Source: Macrostomum hystrix (Eukaryota; Platyhelminthes; Macrostomidae). Taken from it: a stretch of DNA of 64,000 nucleotides. This document shows positions 23,901 to 34,590 of this stretch, one piece after another. The position numbers and the translations under genes are program-made. The notes beneath the pieces were generated by a model, which made no database searches, was not told the origin of the DNA, and worked only from the letters and a program-made list of their open reading frames with translations. The first letter of the stretch is position 1, and the number at the start of each line of letters is the position of its first letter. Where the stretch lies: contig CATNEN010000039.1 of NCBI GenBank assembly GCA_950097015.1, forward strand, positions 15,966,501 through 16,030,500. The letters run 5' to 3'.

Positions 23901-26900
23901 TTTTTTAGCCACATGTACACATATGCGGGTCTGACGGGGCGGGCCTTAAGACTGAGGTTTATATTAACTGCCGGATAGTTACTAACTGAGTTATACAGTA
24001 TAGATTTCAGTTTCTAAAAATAGAATCAAGCTATTGTTACTATATTGACCTATATACTACTTATGCTAGTAAATAGTAGTGAAATTCTATAGAATTTACA
24101 ATAATTCTCCATTTGGTGGGACTCTAGACCTGCATATAGCGAGGAAGCAATTTCGCTGACTCCTGAGCACACACGCACACAGGTGTGTACATCTGCCCTG
24201 ACTTTCTCATCGTCAGGCAGTGTACACTCTCACTGTGCCTTGGATAGGCCTCCAAGCCTTCTCTCCGCAGCGGCGCACCAAATGAATCGAGCTCAGGACC
24301 TTCGTGCGAGAAACAAACGTGTTTAACCCACCAATAGAATTATGGAGCCCAGGGTCGAGAGTTCGAATCTCAAATCATGGAAACAATTCATATTACTCTG
24401 CAGTCATTTGCCATTGTTCATACCCTAATTCCCAGTCGAGCATTCGCGACCAGAATCTGTACCGCTGCGGTCGGACTAGAATCTTTTTCCGAGCCGGTCA
24501 GGTGGCTTACATGGAGCGCCTGAGAAGTCAACTGCTCAACTGGGCCTGCGTCACCGTACAGAGGCGCTACCGAGGCTGGGTGCAGCGAAGGCGCTATGCA
24601 GCCATTCGGGTGGCAGTATTGCTAACTCAGGTGAGTTTATCATAGTTACTTTAACATTTGAAAGACAACGCGGACTGCCCTACTTCACGATAGATTCCAA
24701 ACCGAATCACCGATTTTTGGTGAAAGTCCAACATATGGATCACAATTTTCCTTTGTTTTTTTTGGACAAAACATTTCTCTGTATAAACCTCATTGGCGAA
24801 TCCATATTGGTTCAAAAGTGCATTAACAGTAGGACTAGCAAGCCATTTTGCCGCCCGTTTTTGGGGGGTGACTGTGAAACAGTGAAATTAGAGAAATTCG
24901 CGTCAGGTGTCCATAGTGGCCTAGTTCCACCTGTTGTAGCCCTTGAAGGTCTAGATAGATAAGATAGATAGATCTAGATAAAGGTCGGTGACCTCCGAAG
25001 TCGGAGATGATGCAGGCACATTCGGGTGACATGCTGATAAAGTTTAAAGGTATGGAAAGGCCGCACTGAGGCGCAGTGCAAATTCGTGTATAGGGGTGTA
25101 TGAAATACACTAGCTCTTATGGGAAAAATCGGACCTTCGGCCAGAAACATTGAATATCTCGACGGTCTGAAGAGCTGGCGACTTGTTGGTCCGTGTTCTT
25201 GAGTTTCGTGTGCTTGCATTGTTCCGTTCGGGTGCAGCAAAAAAATTGTCGGGGGGGGGGAATTCCCCCCTTGGTAGTTCTACTGTTAAATGATAAAATT
25301 TTGTGAGCAAAATAATATGCCTATCTTAGTGGTTCTTGCCACCAGGCAGACAATAATCGTTAAATATCTTGACGATGCCGATGTGTTGTGATTATGGAAG
25401 TTGTTTCATCTAAAAAATTTAATAAATTGCCCGGATTTTGGATTTCCATGCCGAATGGTTGTATATTTTTGGCAAAGGTTGAGAGTTCGATTCCTGACTC
25501 TATTGAAACAATTAGTATCCTATGGAAAGGTCATTAGCTTTCCGTTGCATCAGTTCAACCAGCTGTAGAAATGGATGCCAGCATTGGCTGGGGTAATTGG
25601 GGTGGGTGTGACGTCTCCCCAGTCCATGGACTGGTAGCTGCAGCCGTGCATGTACACAGTTTTTTTACAATTGAGCATATTTAACACAGGCGCGTGCTCG
25701 AGGAATCCTGGCGCGTCGTCGGGCCGCCAAGCTGAGACGCGGACGAGCCGCCCTCCAGCTCCAGACATGGTGGCGCGGAGCGCGCGCCAGGCGCCGATTC
25801 CTGCGCGCTCGCGCAGCCGCGGTCACGCTGCAGTCGGCCTGGCGCCGCCTGTCGGCCCGTCGGACATTCCTGGCAATGCGAGCCGAGCAGATGGTGCTGG
25901 ATCTGCAGAGCAGGATTCGCGGCTATTTGGTTCGACGCCGGATCGCTCGGATGGTTCGGGGCGTCACCCTCCTGCAGAGTCACTTCCGGCGTAGACGTGC
26001 CAAGCGGCAGTTGTTGCAGTTGCGCGCCGAAGCCAGGGATGTGGCCAACCTGAAAAACAAGAACTTCGGTTTGGAGAATCGGCTGATTGAACTGCATCAG
26101 CGACTCGATGCGCAGAACGCTGAGCTAGAAGCTGGCAAAGCTAAGGAGCGACAACTGGCGGTGAGTGACAGGTGCAACCTGTTGATCAGTGGGACTGAGG
26201 AATTTGAAGGACTGAGGAACTGAAGAATCAGAGGAGGGACTGAAGAATCAGAGGAGGGACTGAAGAATCAGCGGAGGGACTGAAGAATCAGATGTAGGAC
26301 TGAAGAATCAGCGGAGGGACTGAAGAATCAGAGGTGAGACTGAAGAATCAGAGGTGAGACTGAAGAATCAGAGGTAGGACTGAAGAATCAGAGGTAGGAC
26401 TGAAGAATCAGAGGTAGGACTGAAGAATCAGAGGTAGGACTGAAGAATCAGAGGAGGAACCGAAGAATCAGAGGAGGAACTGAAGAATCAGAGGAGGAAC
26501 TGAAGAATCAGAGTAGGAACTGAAGAATCAGAAGAGGAACTGAAGAATCAGAGGAGGAACTGAAGAATCAGAGGAGGAACCGAAGAATCAGAGGAGGAAC
26601 TGAAGAATCAGAGGAGGAACTGAAGAATCTGAAGAATCAGAGGAGGAACCGAAGAATCAGAGGAGGAACTGAAGAATCAGAGGAGGAACCGAAGAATCAG
26701 AGGTAGGACTGAAGAATCAGAGGAGGAACCGAAGAATCAGAGGAGGAACTGAAGAATCAGAGGAGGAACTGAAGAATCAGAGGAGGAACTGAAGAATCAG
26801 AGGAGGAACTGAAGAATCAGAGGAGGAACTGAAGAATCAGAGGAGGGACTGAAGAATCAGAGGAGGGACTGAAGAATCAGAGGAGGGACTGAAGAATCAG

Positions 26901-29900
26901 AAGAGGAACTGAAGAATCAGAGGAGGAACTGAAGAATCAGAGGAGGAACCGAAGAATCAGAGGTGGGACTGAAGAATCAGAGGAGGAACTGAAGAATCAG
27001 AGGAGGGACTGAAGAATCAGAGGAAAGTAAAATCTAAAATCTATTTCTCTTTGCTGCAGTGTCACAAAATCGAAAGAATACAATTTCACTGGAATTCGTA
27101 GGAGCTTGAACGCCAACTGGCCGAAGCAGCAGCGCGGGAGCAGCGCCTTGCTGCTGAACGTCGCGAAGCCGAAGCCGCTGCCGCTCAACTGCGCGCTGCC
27201 ACCGCGGCCACCGCGGAGGAACTCACAGCGACTCAGCTGGCTGCCAGACAGCAGTTGGAGGCCTCTATGTCAACTGAGCGAGAACAGTACGAATCAGAGT
27301 TGGCCAGGCTGAAAGAAAACTGCTTGGAGCAGCAAGCTCGCATTGCCCAGTTAGAGGGTCAGCTGCGTACAACCAAGGATCGCCTGGCGGAGGCTGAAGC
27401 CGACGGTGCCTCCTACATGAAGCTGATGGAGAACTATGATAAGCTGCAGAATCGATACGACAATCTGTCCCGGCAATACGCCTTCGTGGTTTCACATCAG
27501 CCAGAGGGTGAGCTTGGAGGGTGTCACTATTATTCGAATTAGGATACTTGTCCGGTGGGGGGTCGGTGGCAGAGCGGTTAACGCGTTTGCCTTTCGCACC
27601 ACGGTACCTAAATTCGATTCCACGGCTTAGTTCGACAATGAGAAAGTCACGGCAGATGTACACACCTGTGTGAGTGTGTGCCTGCGTACAGTATCCGTGT
27701 GCGTGTGTGCTCAGGAGTCAGCGAAATGGGCAGAATTGCCTCCTCGCTGGCCGCGGGTCTAGTGTCACTAAATAATGTGCAATTGCCCGCAGCCCTCCTG
27801 CAATAATCATTATTATTATTATTATTATTACTTGCCCGGTAGCCCTTTGGTATCGAACGAGCTAACAGATATTCTCAGGCCTGAAAGCGTCGGAGAGGTC
27901 CGGGCTTGGTCCCAGCTAGGTATAAGGGCCAGAAACAGGAACGATATCGTTGAGATATTCAACGATTTTCGTCGAGATATCTGGTGGCAACAGACTACCA
28001 ATATACGCCTATTTTTCTGATCACAAAAGTTAATTTTTTCATTTTTGAACGCGATAAATAAATTGAAAATGTAACGCGATGTCGAACCCTGGTGAATAGT
28101 GGTTGCTTCATCTTACTTACCCCATGATCCTTTCATGGTCTTTCTGCTTCTCCACCAATTGGATGTTGTCGAGTTGGTTTATTTCAAATTTATTTTAAAC
28201 ATAACAATCCTTCAGACGCAAGCAACATGGACACAGCAGACGGCGCTGGTACCGATGGTAGCGGCGAAGGCGGCGGCGGTCGCGGTGGCCCGATCTTACA
28301 GAGGCCGCGCTCCCGCACCGACGGAGGCGGCGCAGACGCTGCTGCGGCAGCTGGCGGTCCCGTGTCGCTGCTGCTGCAGCTTCAGAAGCGGCTGTCGGCC
28401 AGCGAGCAGGCCAGGCGCAATCTGCAGCGCCAGCTGGACAAGGCGATTGAGCAGCAGGCTGGCAAAGGGCGCGGCGGCATGCTGAAGGATCGAGCTATTG
28501 AGCAGAGCTACATAAAAAAACTGGAGCAGGTATGTGCCTTGCGAGTGAAATTGTATTTTCGCTGATGGAATAATGGATGACGTTACTAGGGGTTATAGCC
28601 CCAGAGGTTAGTGCGTCGAACTCACGACTTAAAGGTCGTGGGTTCGATTCCATACTGCACTGAAATAGTTTGCATACCTTAACTACACTTAGACACTTAA
28701 CTATATGCATTGCTTCAGTTCACCCAGCTGGTAAATGGGTACCATTGAGGGTGGGTGTGGCGTCCCCCCAGTCCATGGACTGAACAGCCGTACGCTGCGT
28801 TCAAGGGTGCGCTGTCTCTGTGCACACCGATATTTGAAGGCCTATATTAATAATATTATTATTAATAATTGCAGAAGGGCAGCAGGCAATGGCGCATCAT
28901 TTAGTGACACTAGACCCGCAGCCAGCGAGGTGGCAATTCTGCACATTTCGCTGACTCCTGAGCACACGCGCACACAGATACTGTACGCAGGCATATGCTC
29001 GCACAGGTGTGTACATCTGCCCTGACTTTCTCATTGTCAGGCAGTGTACACTTTACTGTGCCTTGGAGATTGGCCCCTTAAGGGCGTAAACTGCACGACA
29101 AGCCCCCAAGCCTTCCCTCCGCGGCTGCGCCCGAAATGAATGTGGCGCCGCCTCCGAATCGAGCTCAAGGACCTGTTGCGAGAGGCAAACGCGTTAACCA
29201 CTCTACAGCTCACCCCTAAACTCAGACCAAATGTGATATCTAGCACTTAGCTGATAGTTTGAATCTGCGTTACTCGCCACGGCCCACCACCCACTTGCCT
29301 CCTACTTCTCCAGGAGCTCAGGACACTTCAGTCAGCCGCTTTGAAAGGCGTTGGCGGCAAGGAGGCAGTCATGCAACAGCTTGATAGTCTCCGTCAAGAG
29401 CTAGAAGTTCGCCGCGAGGACTGCCTGCGCCTGAAAGCTGCCGTCGGCGATAAAATGGTCAACGAACGCTACGGTGGAAATTCTGAGCTACTCAATGAAG
29501 ACGGCGAACTTGAGACAGCGTACCAGACTCTTCAGCAGGTGAATCGACGACTGCAAAACGAACTGGACGAACTGACGGAGAAGCTGAATAACAAGTCTCG
29601 GACAATTGATCAGCTGGAGAGTGACAAGGGCAGGCAGCACAAACTTCTGACCCAGATGAATTCATTGTTGAACTCACCTTCATTGGATAGTACCGACTCT
29701 GTTGTGAAGTTTGAGATGCAGCGTATTTTGGCGGAGAATCTGGTGAGTGAAATGCTACAATATCTAAAATAATTTGCTTCTAGAGACGAAAGCCTGATAG
29801 ATAAAAATGAAAACCGGTTAGATAATAACGAAAACCTGTTAGATAAAGTCGAAAACCTGATAGATAAAAACGAAAACCTGTTAGATGGAGACAAAAACCT

Positions 29901-32509
29901 GTTCGATAATAACGAAAACCTGTTAGATAATGACGAATACCTGTTACATAAAAACGAAAACCTGTTAGATAGAGAAAAAAACCTGTTAGATAATGACGAA
30001 GACCTGTTAGATAATGACGAAAACCTGTTAGATAAAGATGAAGACCTGATAGATAAAGACGAAAATCTGTTAGTTGGAGACGTCGACCCAAACTTTGCAA
30101 AACTGCAGGAATTGCGAGCCGAGAATGAACGATTCGAATCGGAATACAAGAGACTGCAGCGGCACAACAACAATCTGGCCTTGAACGAGACCGACCACCA
30201 GGCCCTGATCCCGGTGCCCAGTCAGGAGAAGGCCGCCGAGCTTGCCCGCTCCGTACTGAAACTGGAAGAGCCGAACAATGCTGCCTATCTGATCTTCTGC
30301 GCTATCCGCTGGTGCGACATTAATAAACAGGATAAAATAGTTGAGCACCTGCTCAGCCAGACGGCGGCCGCCTGGCGCGATTATTGCAAGGTGAATTTAA
30401 TTTATTTCTGTCTTCTTGAAACCTATGGAAATTCCCCATAGCAACAAGTTTCAAAGTGGGTTGTAGCCTAGTAGTTAGAGCGTTGGAATCACGACTTGAA
30501 GATCGGGGGTTCGATTCCCAAATCCACTGAAATAATTTGTGTACATTAGCAAGGAACTGTCGGCTGCACATCTTGCCCAATGGGGCAAGTGTTATAAATT
30601 ATGTTTAAAAAAAGCCGTTCCCTTCCGTTGGTTGTCAGCAATCCTCGGACATCAATGGCCAGCTGCTAGTCCTGTCAAACTGTCATCGCCTGATAAACCT
30701 GCTCCGTCAATACGGCGGCATTGGACAGTACTCGGCCGAAAACACCGAAGACGAGCGTGAGCTTCAACTGCGCCGATTCGATCTGGAAGAATTTCAAACG
30801 ACATTTCACGAGCTGAGCCTGTGGTGCTATCAGCAGATTTGCATGGCCATGCAGCGCAGTCTGCCAGCTCCGACTCTGGTGCTGGGCTTGTTGGAGTACG
30901 ACGCTATTCCCGGCCTGCCAACGGTGCTGAAGAAGCGCCCGGATCAAGCCAAGTGTCACGCCGCTTTCGATGCCATCAGCTCGCGTTGCTGCGAGTTGGT
31001 GCGCTGCGCTAGACAGGTGAGTTCAGTTGAGCCTTTGTTTGTCTGGATGGTCTGATTGGTCTAGATTCTGATTGGTCTAGATTCTGATTGGTCTAGATTC
31101 TGATTGGTCTAGATTCTGATTGGTCTAGATTCTGAATGGTCTAGACTCTGATTGGTCTAGATTCTGATTGGTCTAGATTCTGATTGGTCTAGATTCTGAT
31201 TGGTCTAGGTTCTGATTGCTCTAGTTTCTGATGGGTCTAGATTCTGATTGGTCTAGATTCTGATTGGTCTAGATTCTGATTGGTCTAGATTCTGATTGGT
31301 CTAGATTCTGATTGTTCTAGGTTCTGATTTGTCTAGGTTCTGATTGCTCTAGTTTCTGATGGGTCTAGATTCTCTTCAGTCTAGATTTTTATTGTTATGG
31401 TATCTGACCGGTTTTGGTTTTGTTTGAAAAAGCGTCTGATTGGTCTAGTTTCTGGTTAGTCTGTCAGTTATCATGGTGGTACAGTTGGACTATAATAATG
31501 GAATAATTTTTTTGTGAGAATTCAGTCGAGAATTTTCACTACATGCTCGTAAAAGTAGTAACTAAGCATTTTTGGAAAAGTTGATTTACTATAGTTTGTG
31601 ATGTAAAAATACATGCCTTCCTTCGCAGGCCTGCCTACCGGACGAGGCCCTTGCTCAACTGGTTGAGCAGACTCTGCGGTGGCTGAGTGGCCACTGCTTC
31701 AATCAACTGATGCTGCGTCGAGATCTGTGCCACTGGTCGAGGGGCATGCAGCTGCGCTACTGCCTGTCACAGCTGGAGTCAGCGCTGAGGGAACTAGACG
31801 CCTCTGCGGCTCTGACAGCTTTGGAACCGCTGGTTCAGGTTAGGCGCTCAGTATAATTAGTCGGGAGTGATTCAATTCTAGCTATGTACGAAGCTTCCGA
31901 ATATGCGTCTTTTCGGGTGTCATTAGAATTAATAATAGCTATTTTTAGCTTTCTCTTCCCGGCCAATCGGGATAAGACTTTTAGTGCGCTATTTTTAGCC
32001 TCCTCGTCGCGACCAATAGAAAACGTCTTCGAGCAAGAGCTTTCTAGCTTTTCTTGTCTTAGCCAATTGGAAAAATACTTGCTCTAAGTGCGTTGGTATT
32101 TATGCCAAAAAAAATTCTCGCGCTAAAACGGAAAAATTTCCGCCACTGACTGCAGGCTTGTCAGCTGCTACAGGCCAACAAGCACAAGGAAGAGGACGCT
32201 GTTACAATAGCAGCCACAACCAACCTACTGGCTCCCAGCCAAGTGAAAAAGCTGCTAGAGATGTACACATCACACGATGAATTCGATCAGAAAGTCAGTC
32301 CGGAATTCATCTCTCGGGTGGAGGCGAAACTAGTTGAGGCCCAGCAACATCAGCGCGATCCCAAAGCGTTATTTATCGACGTGAAACAGATGCAGCCAAT
32401 CAGGTTGGCCTTTCAGAGGGACGCAACCGTACTGAAATCGGTGCCAATACCAATGAGATTTCTGGAGGATGTCGAGGGTGGCTTAGGCAACGGCGAAACC
32501 GATGCCTGA
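14980..32509 (+). CDS. MYO5: Class V unconventional myosin heavy chain, complete, 16 exons
   Basis: Exons: 14980-15006, 15666-15776, 15891-16094, 16570-16918, 18793-19104, 20864-21291, 22173-23090, 24436-24630, 25690-26160, 27102-27507, 28216-28529, 29314-29742, 30109-30390, 30639-31016, 31629-31838, 32156-32509. All use GT-AG and phases match throughout, giving about 1795 residues (vertebrate Myo5a about 1850). The motor has P-loop GESGSGKT (about 165-172), switch [10 protein letters not shown] (exon 5) and the switch II region DIYGFEIF (end of exon 6). Exon 7 gives the actin-binding and relay parts, and [11 protein letters not shown] (exon 8) the converter. Six IQ motifs follow in exons 8-9 and bind calmodulin-type light chains. 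A coiled coil (exons 9-13) leads to the dilute/cargo-binding domain (exons 13-16). The protein is a processive, actin-based vesicle motor. Odd features are a polyglycine insert in loop 1, a Gly/Gln-rich loop 2 and a Gly-rich segment in exon 11. Most large introns hold minisatellites or SINEs. Confidence 0.95.
16147..16460 (-). repeat. Dispersed repeat B, minus orientation, in myosin V intron 3
   Basis: This is the reverse complement of about 24990-25289, including TTCGGGTGACATGCTGATAA, GGCCGCACTGAGGCGCAGTG and ATAGGGGTGTATGAAATACA in the plus copy. A third, shortened copy is at 37893-38030. The right end in the plus copy reads TTGGTAGTTCTACTGTTAA. It has no reading frame and could be a SINE or a MITE. 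Confidence 0.82.
16975..18690. repeat. 20-bp minisatellite filling myosin V intron 4
   Basis: About 85 copies of GGACTGAAGAATCAGAGGAG and point variants (ggtag, gatgtag, ataatc). The last copies shrink to GGACTGAAGAATCAGA. It occupies almost the whole 1.87 kb intron. The same unit, in the same orientation, fills intron 9 (26191-27025). Confidence 0.97.
19165..20772. repeat. 26-bp minisatellite in myosin V intron 5
   Basis: About 60 copies of a 26-bp unit contain ACCAAGCACACCTGTAATGT, with alternations gtgttc, gtattc and gtgttg. Stretches of copies recur in the same order (around 19900-20280 and 20210-20640), which points to segmental duplication inside the array. Confidence 0.96.
21360..22060. 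repeat. 16-bp purine-rich minisatellite in myosin V intron 6
   Basis: Copies of GACAGGGGAGAGATGA and variants; the plus strand is nearly all purine. The same unit family occurs at 36680-37160 and, in opposite orientation, at 48675-49300. The long open frames on the minus strand are repeat translations. Confidence 0.95.
23091..24435 (+). other. Myosin V intron 7: AT-rich sequence plus SINE remnants
   Basis: The first kilobase is AT-rich with recurring cgttaaaa and taagtcgtt motifs, possibly an unrecognised decayed element. A SINE 1 fragment follows at 24123-24325. A tRNA-like head (gagagttcgaatctc, about 24355-24380) lies just before the exon 8 acceptor. Confidence 0.5.
24123..24325 (-). repeat. 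SINE family 1, partial copy, minus strand
   Basis: Shares the family body (gctgactcctgagcacacacgc; tgtacatctgccctgacttt; the aggcctccaagcc segment) and the degraded tRNA-like head (gcgagaaacaaacgtgtttaac) with 28862-29215, in the same orientation. It lies in myosin V intron 7. Confidence 0.85.
24665..25466 (+). repeat. Dispersed repeat A copy interrupted by repeat B
   Basis: 24665-24780 and 25303-25466 match the left and right parts of the repeat A copy at 11010-11405. Between them lies a complete repeat B copy (24990-25289) plus about 200 bp of other sequence. This is best read as a nested insertion in myosin V intron 8. Confidence 0.65.
24990..25289 (+). repeat. Dispersed repeat B, plus orientation, in myosin V intron 8
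   Basis: The best-preserved copy of the family. Near its right end is a palindrome of G and C runs around GAATTC (about 25250-25268). Confidence 0.82.
25470..25645 (+). repeat. SINE family 2 copy in myosin V intron 8
   Basis: A tRNA-like tail GAGAGTTCGATTCCTGACTC is followed by the family body (ttgcatcagttcaaccagctg, ggtgggtgtgacgtctccccagtccatggactg) shared with 28588-28795 and 42120-42295. The 5' half of the tRNA-like head is missing or degraded. Confidence 0.8.
26191..27025. repeat. 20-bp minisatellite in myosin V intron 9
   Basis: About 40 copies of GGACTGAAGAATCAGAGGAG or GAACTGAAGAATCAGAGGAG. It is the same family and orientation as the intron 4 array, about 7.5 kb away across five exons. 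Confidence 0.96.
27558..27840 (+). repeat. SINE family 1, internally deleted copy in myosin V intron 10
   Basis: The tRNA-like head has a clear A box (TGGCAGAGCGGTTAACGCG) and a degraded B box (AATTCGATTCC). The body follows (cacacctgtgtgagtgtgtgcc; tgctcaggagtc; gcctcctcgctgg), ending in an ATT microsatellite. The middle part present in the 55671-55995 copy is missing. Confidence 0.88.
28588..28795 (+). repeat. SINE family 2, full-length copy in myosin V intron 11
   Basis: The head contains CCCAGAGGTTAGTGCG (A-box region) and GTGGGTTCGATTCC (B box), followed by the body ending near gtccatggactg. A tRNA-derived pol III origin is likely. The body is shared with 25470-25645 and 42120-42295. 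Confidence 0.87.
28862..29215 (-). repeat. SINE family 1, nearly full-length copy, minus strand
   Basis: On the minus strand it runs from a tRNA-like head (gtagagtggttaacgcgtttgcc) through the gcctcggag-like and ttaagggg segments to the conserved 3' end (gggtctagtgtcactaaatgatg). It lies in myosin V intron 11, next to a SINE 2 copy in the opposite orientation. An ATT/AAT run adjoins its 3' end. Confidence 0.9.
29784..30075 (+). repeat. 24-bp minisatellite in myosin V intron 12, open in the exon 13 frame
   Basis: About 12 copies carry GAAAACCTGTTAGATAA. Read in the frame of exon 13 the whole array is stop-free and encodes an acidic 8-residue repeat (DENLLDK-like) running straight into exon 13. 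The phase at the nearest acceptor (AG at 29782-29783) does not match exon 12, so I place the exon 13 start at 30109. Confidence 0.9.
30458..30575 (+). repeat. SINE family 2, 5' part, in myosin V intron 13
   Basis: The tRNA-like head GGGTTGTAGCCTAGTAGTTA has a B box GGGGTTCGATTCC. The start of the body (ccactgaaataatttgtgtac) matches 28588-28795. Confidence 0.82.
31045..31460. repeat. 16-bp minisatellite in myosin V intron 14
   Basis: About 22 copies of GATTGGTCTAGATTCT, becoming degenerate towards the 3' end. Confidence 0.95.
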
Positions 32510-32740
32510 TTAAACTTGTGACGTTAAAGTTTTTTGTTAAAATTAGGAAAAGTAGTCAAACAAAAGGTGTTGCGCAACAATGCGTTCCCGGGACAACGCT
32601 TTCAAAAGTACATTTATGATTTTCCTCTTTTTAAGAATCATTGATATGCACTCCTAGTTCGTACTGTGTTTGATTTTACCAATGAAGTGATCTGGTTTAG
32701 ATTTGATTTTGTTTATACGCTTTGATAGTTGCTGTTTGCC

Positions 32741-32746
32741 AATAAA
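32741..32746 (+). terminator. Polyadenylation signal of myosin V
   Basis: AATAAA lies 232 nt after the stop codon, followed by A-rich then T-rich sequence. It is the first canonical hexamer downstream. Confidence 0.65.
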
Positions 32747-34590
32747 AAAACGATAGCTCGCGCTTGTTCCTTTTGCTATCTTTCATTTCCAACATCTCAT
32801 TACAATGCCTTCCAATGGCCAAGTATTTGTTTTAACCTGTTTTATTTTGTCAGTTAACTTACCGAGTTAGAAGTTTTTAGACATTCGTATTTAAAAGATG
32901 GCTGTGCTAAAACTATAATGTACTTTCGCTTTAAATGAAGCACATTTTTTAATTGATGAAGTTCTTTGATATTCTTAAATAATCAGGTTCAAATTTAAAC
33001 GCACAAACTATTTTATTGCTTGAGTAAGTATTTATACAAGTTTTATTCCATTTTTAGTGTCAGACTTTTAGAACGTGCTGGACGCGACATACAGAATATT
33101 ATTTGAACAGACAAGTTTGTCATTAATGACACCTAAATTATATTCAGGATTTACAATATATGGAGTCAATTTTTAATCGGAATATGTGAATGCATATATG
33201 AACACGCACGGCATAATAATGTGCAATTTATTATTTAAACGAAGTCTTTGTCTAACGACAGTTTTTGCTTTTCTTCCGGTTGGTGCATTGATTTTTCATT
33301 TCATACTCCCTCAAGTGGATAAGATAGTAATTTTAATATCACGCAGTCATTTCGTGGCTCAGCTCAGTCGTGACCTTGAGATGTGTATTCGTCAGCCAAT
33401 CGGAGTGAAGCTAGGCCATTAGGTCTAGCTTTTAATCAAATGCAATAGCAAATATGGCAAAAAACTTAAAAATTCAAATGTAGAGCTAATTTTTGTTAAA
33501 TTAGTATGGTCTAGCATAAAATTTGTTTTAACGGTTGAAACCAGCTACGGAATAAACTTTGCACAATATGAAAAATAGTGTAAAATCACTGTGTTAGGAT
33601 AATTTTCCTCAGAGCAGTTCAATTCCATTCCGTCGATGTTTAGTCGACAAAATGTTTTTTTTTCATAAACGTGGCATTCCATTCTTTTTCAAGTTTTCGT
33701 TACTTTTTAAACGTTTTTTATATATTTTTGTGTGCGAATGTTTTTATCCTTAATCGAGCTGGTGATTTTGCTAAATTAATGAGGCCCCGAGGGTCTCTTA
33801 TCGATTGTTTAGATCTGCTCATAAATTAATTGTTCATAATTTTTCCTAACCGTTCTATATATAGTTTCTTATGCTGCGATTGCTACTAAAACACCGTTTG
33901 TTGATACGATAGTAACAGCGCCTCATGCACACACTGTGAAGGCGAGGATCTGCAGATACAATTTTCTATTTCATAATTATCCCGCATCCTCGTCTTCAGG
34001 CACAGCAGATTTTTCAACACAAGAAATTGAAATAAAACTTGAAAAAAGGATCATATTAAATGAGAAAAAATTAATGCTTTTAAATATTATTTCACTCACT
34101 AATTGTTTAGTTTACTGGTTTATTAGTACAGATTAAAGCTCAATAAAATATGTCACGTGATTTATTAAATCAAGCACCGATACTGATGATTTCAGACAAA
34201 AGACAAGGCAGCAGTAGATACCAGTACACAAGCCAATTAGCGAGTAATTCATACTTATTAGGGCCGTTTTAGCAAAATTATGGTCACTGTGTGTATTGTT
34301 TCAAAATGCATGCAACAGTACTGTTAGTAGAGCGACGTGATGATCGTGTTTTGCTAAACAAATGTTATTTTACATATCTGAAGCCTTCAAATACAGATTC
34401 GAAGAGAATCAGAGTGATTGCACACTTAACACTGATCAACCTTTATGATTTGGCTTCGACTCGATAATGTACTCAGGCAGTGTGACCTTAAAAGGGCCGT
34501 TTTAAAAATGTATTCAATCTTCAATAGCGGAAAAATTCAACGACAAATGGTACGCGATCTCAATACAATACAAGTTTAACAAATCTTGAA
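32747..34590. other. AT-rich intergenic region between convergent genes
   Basis: Separates the 3' ends of myosin V (+) and the unrecognised minus-strand gene. A minus-strand AATAAA at 34161-34166 could end the latter. Only short frames without recognisable domains are present. Confidence 0.45.

Noticed and set aside
28588-28665. tRNA gene
   Set aside because: A and B boxes are present, but acceptor and anticodon stems do not fold properly. The sequence continues into a shared SINE body found at other loci.
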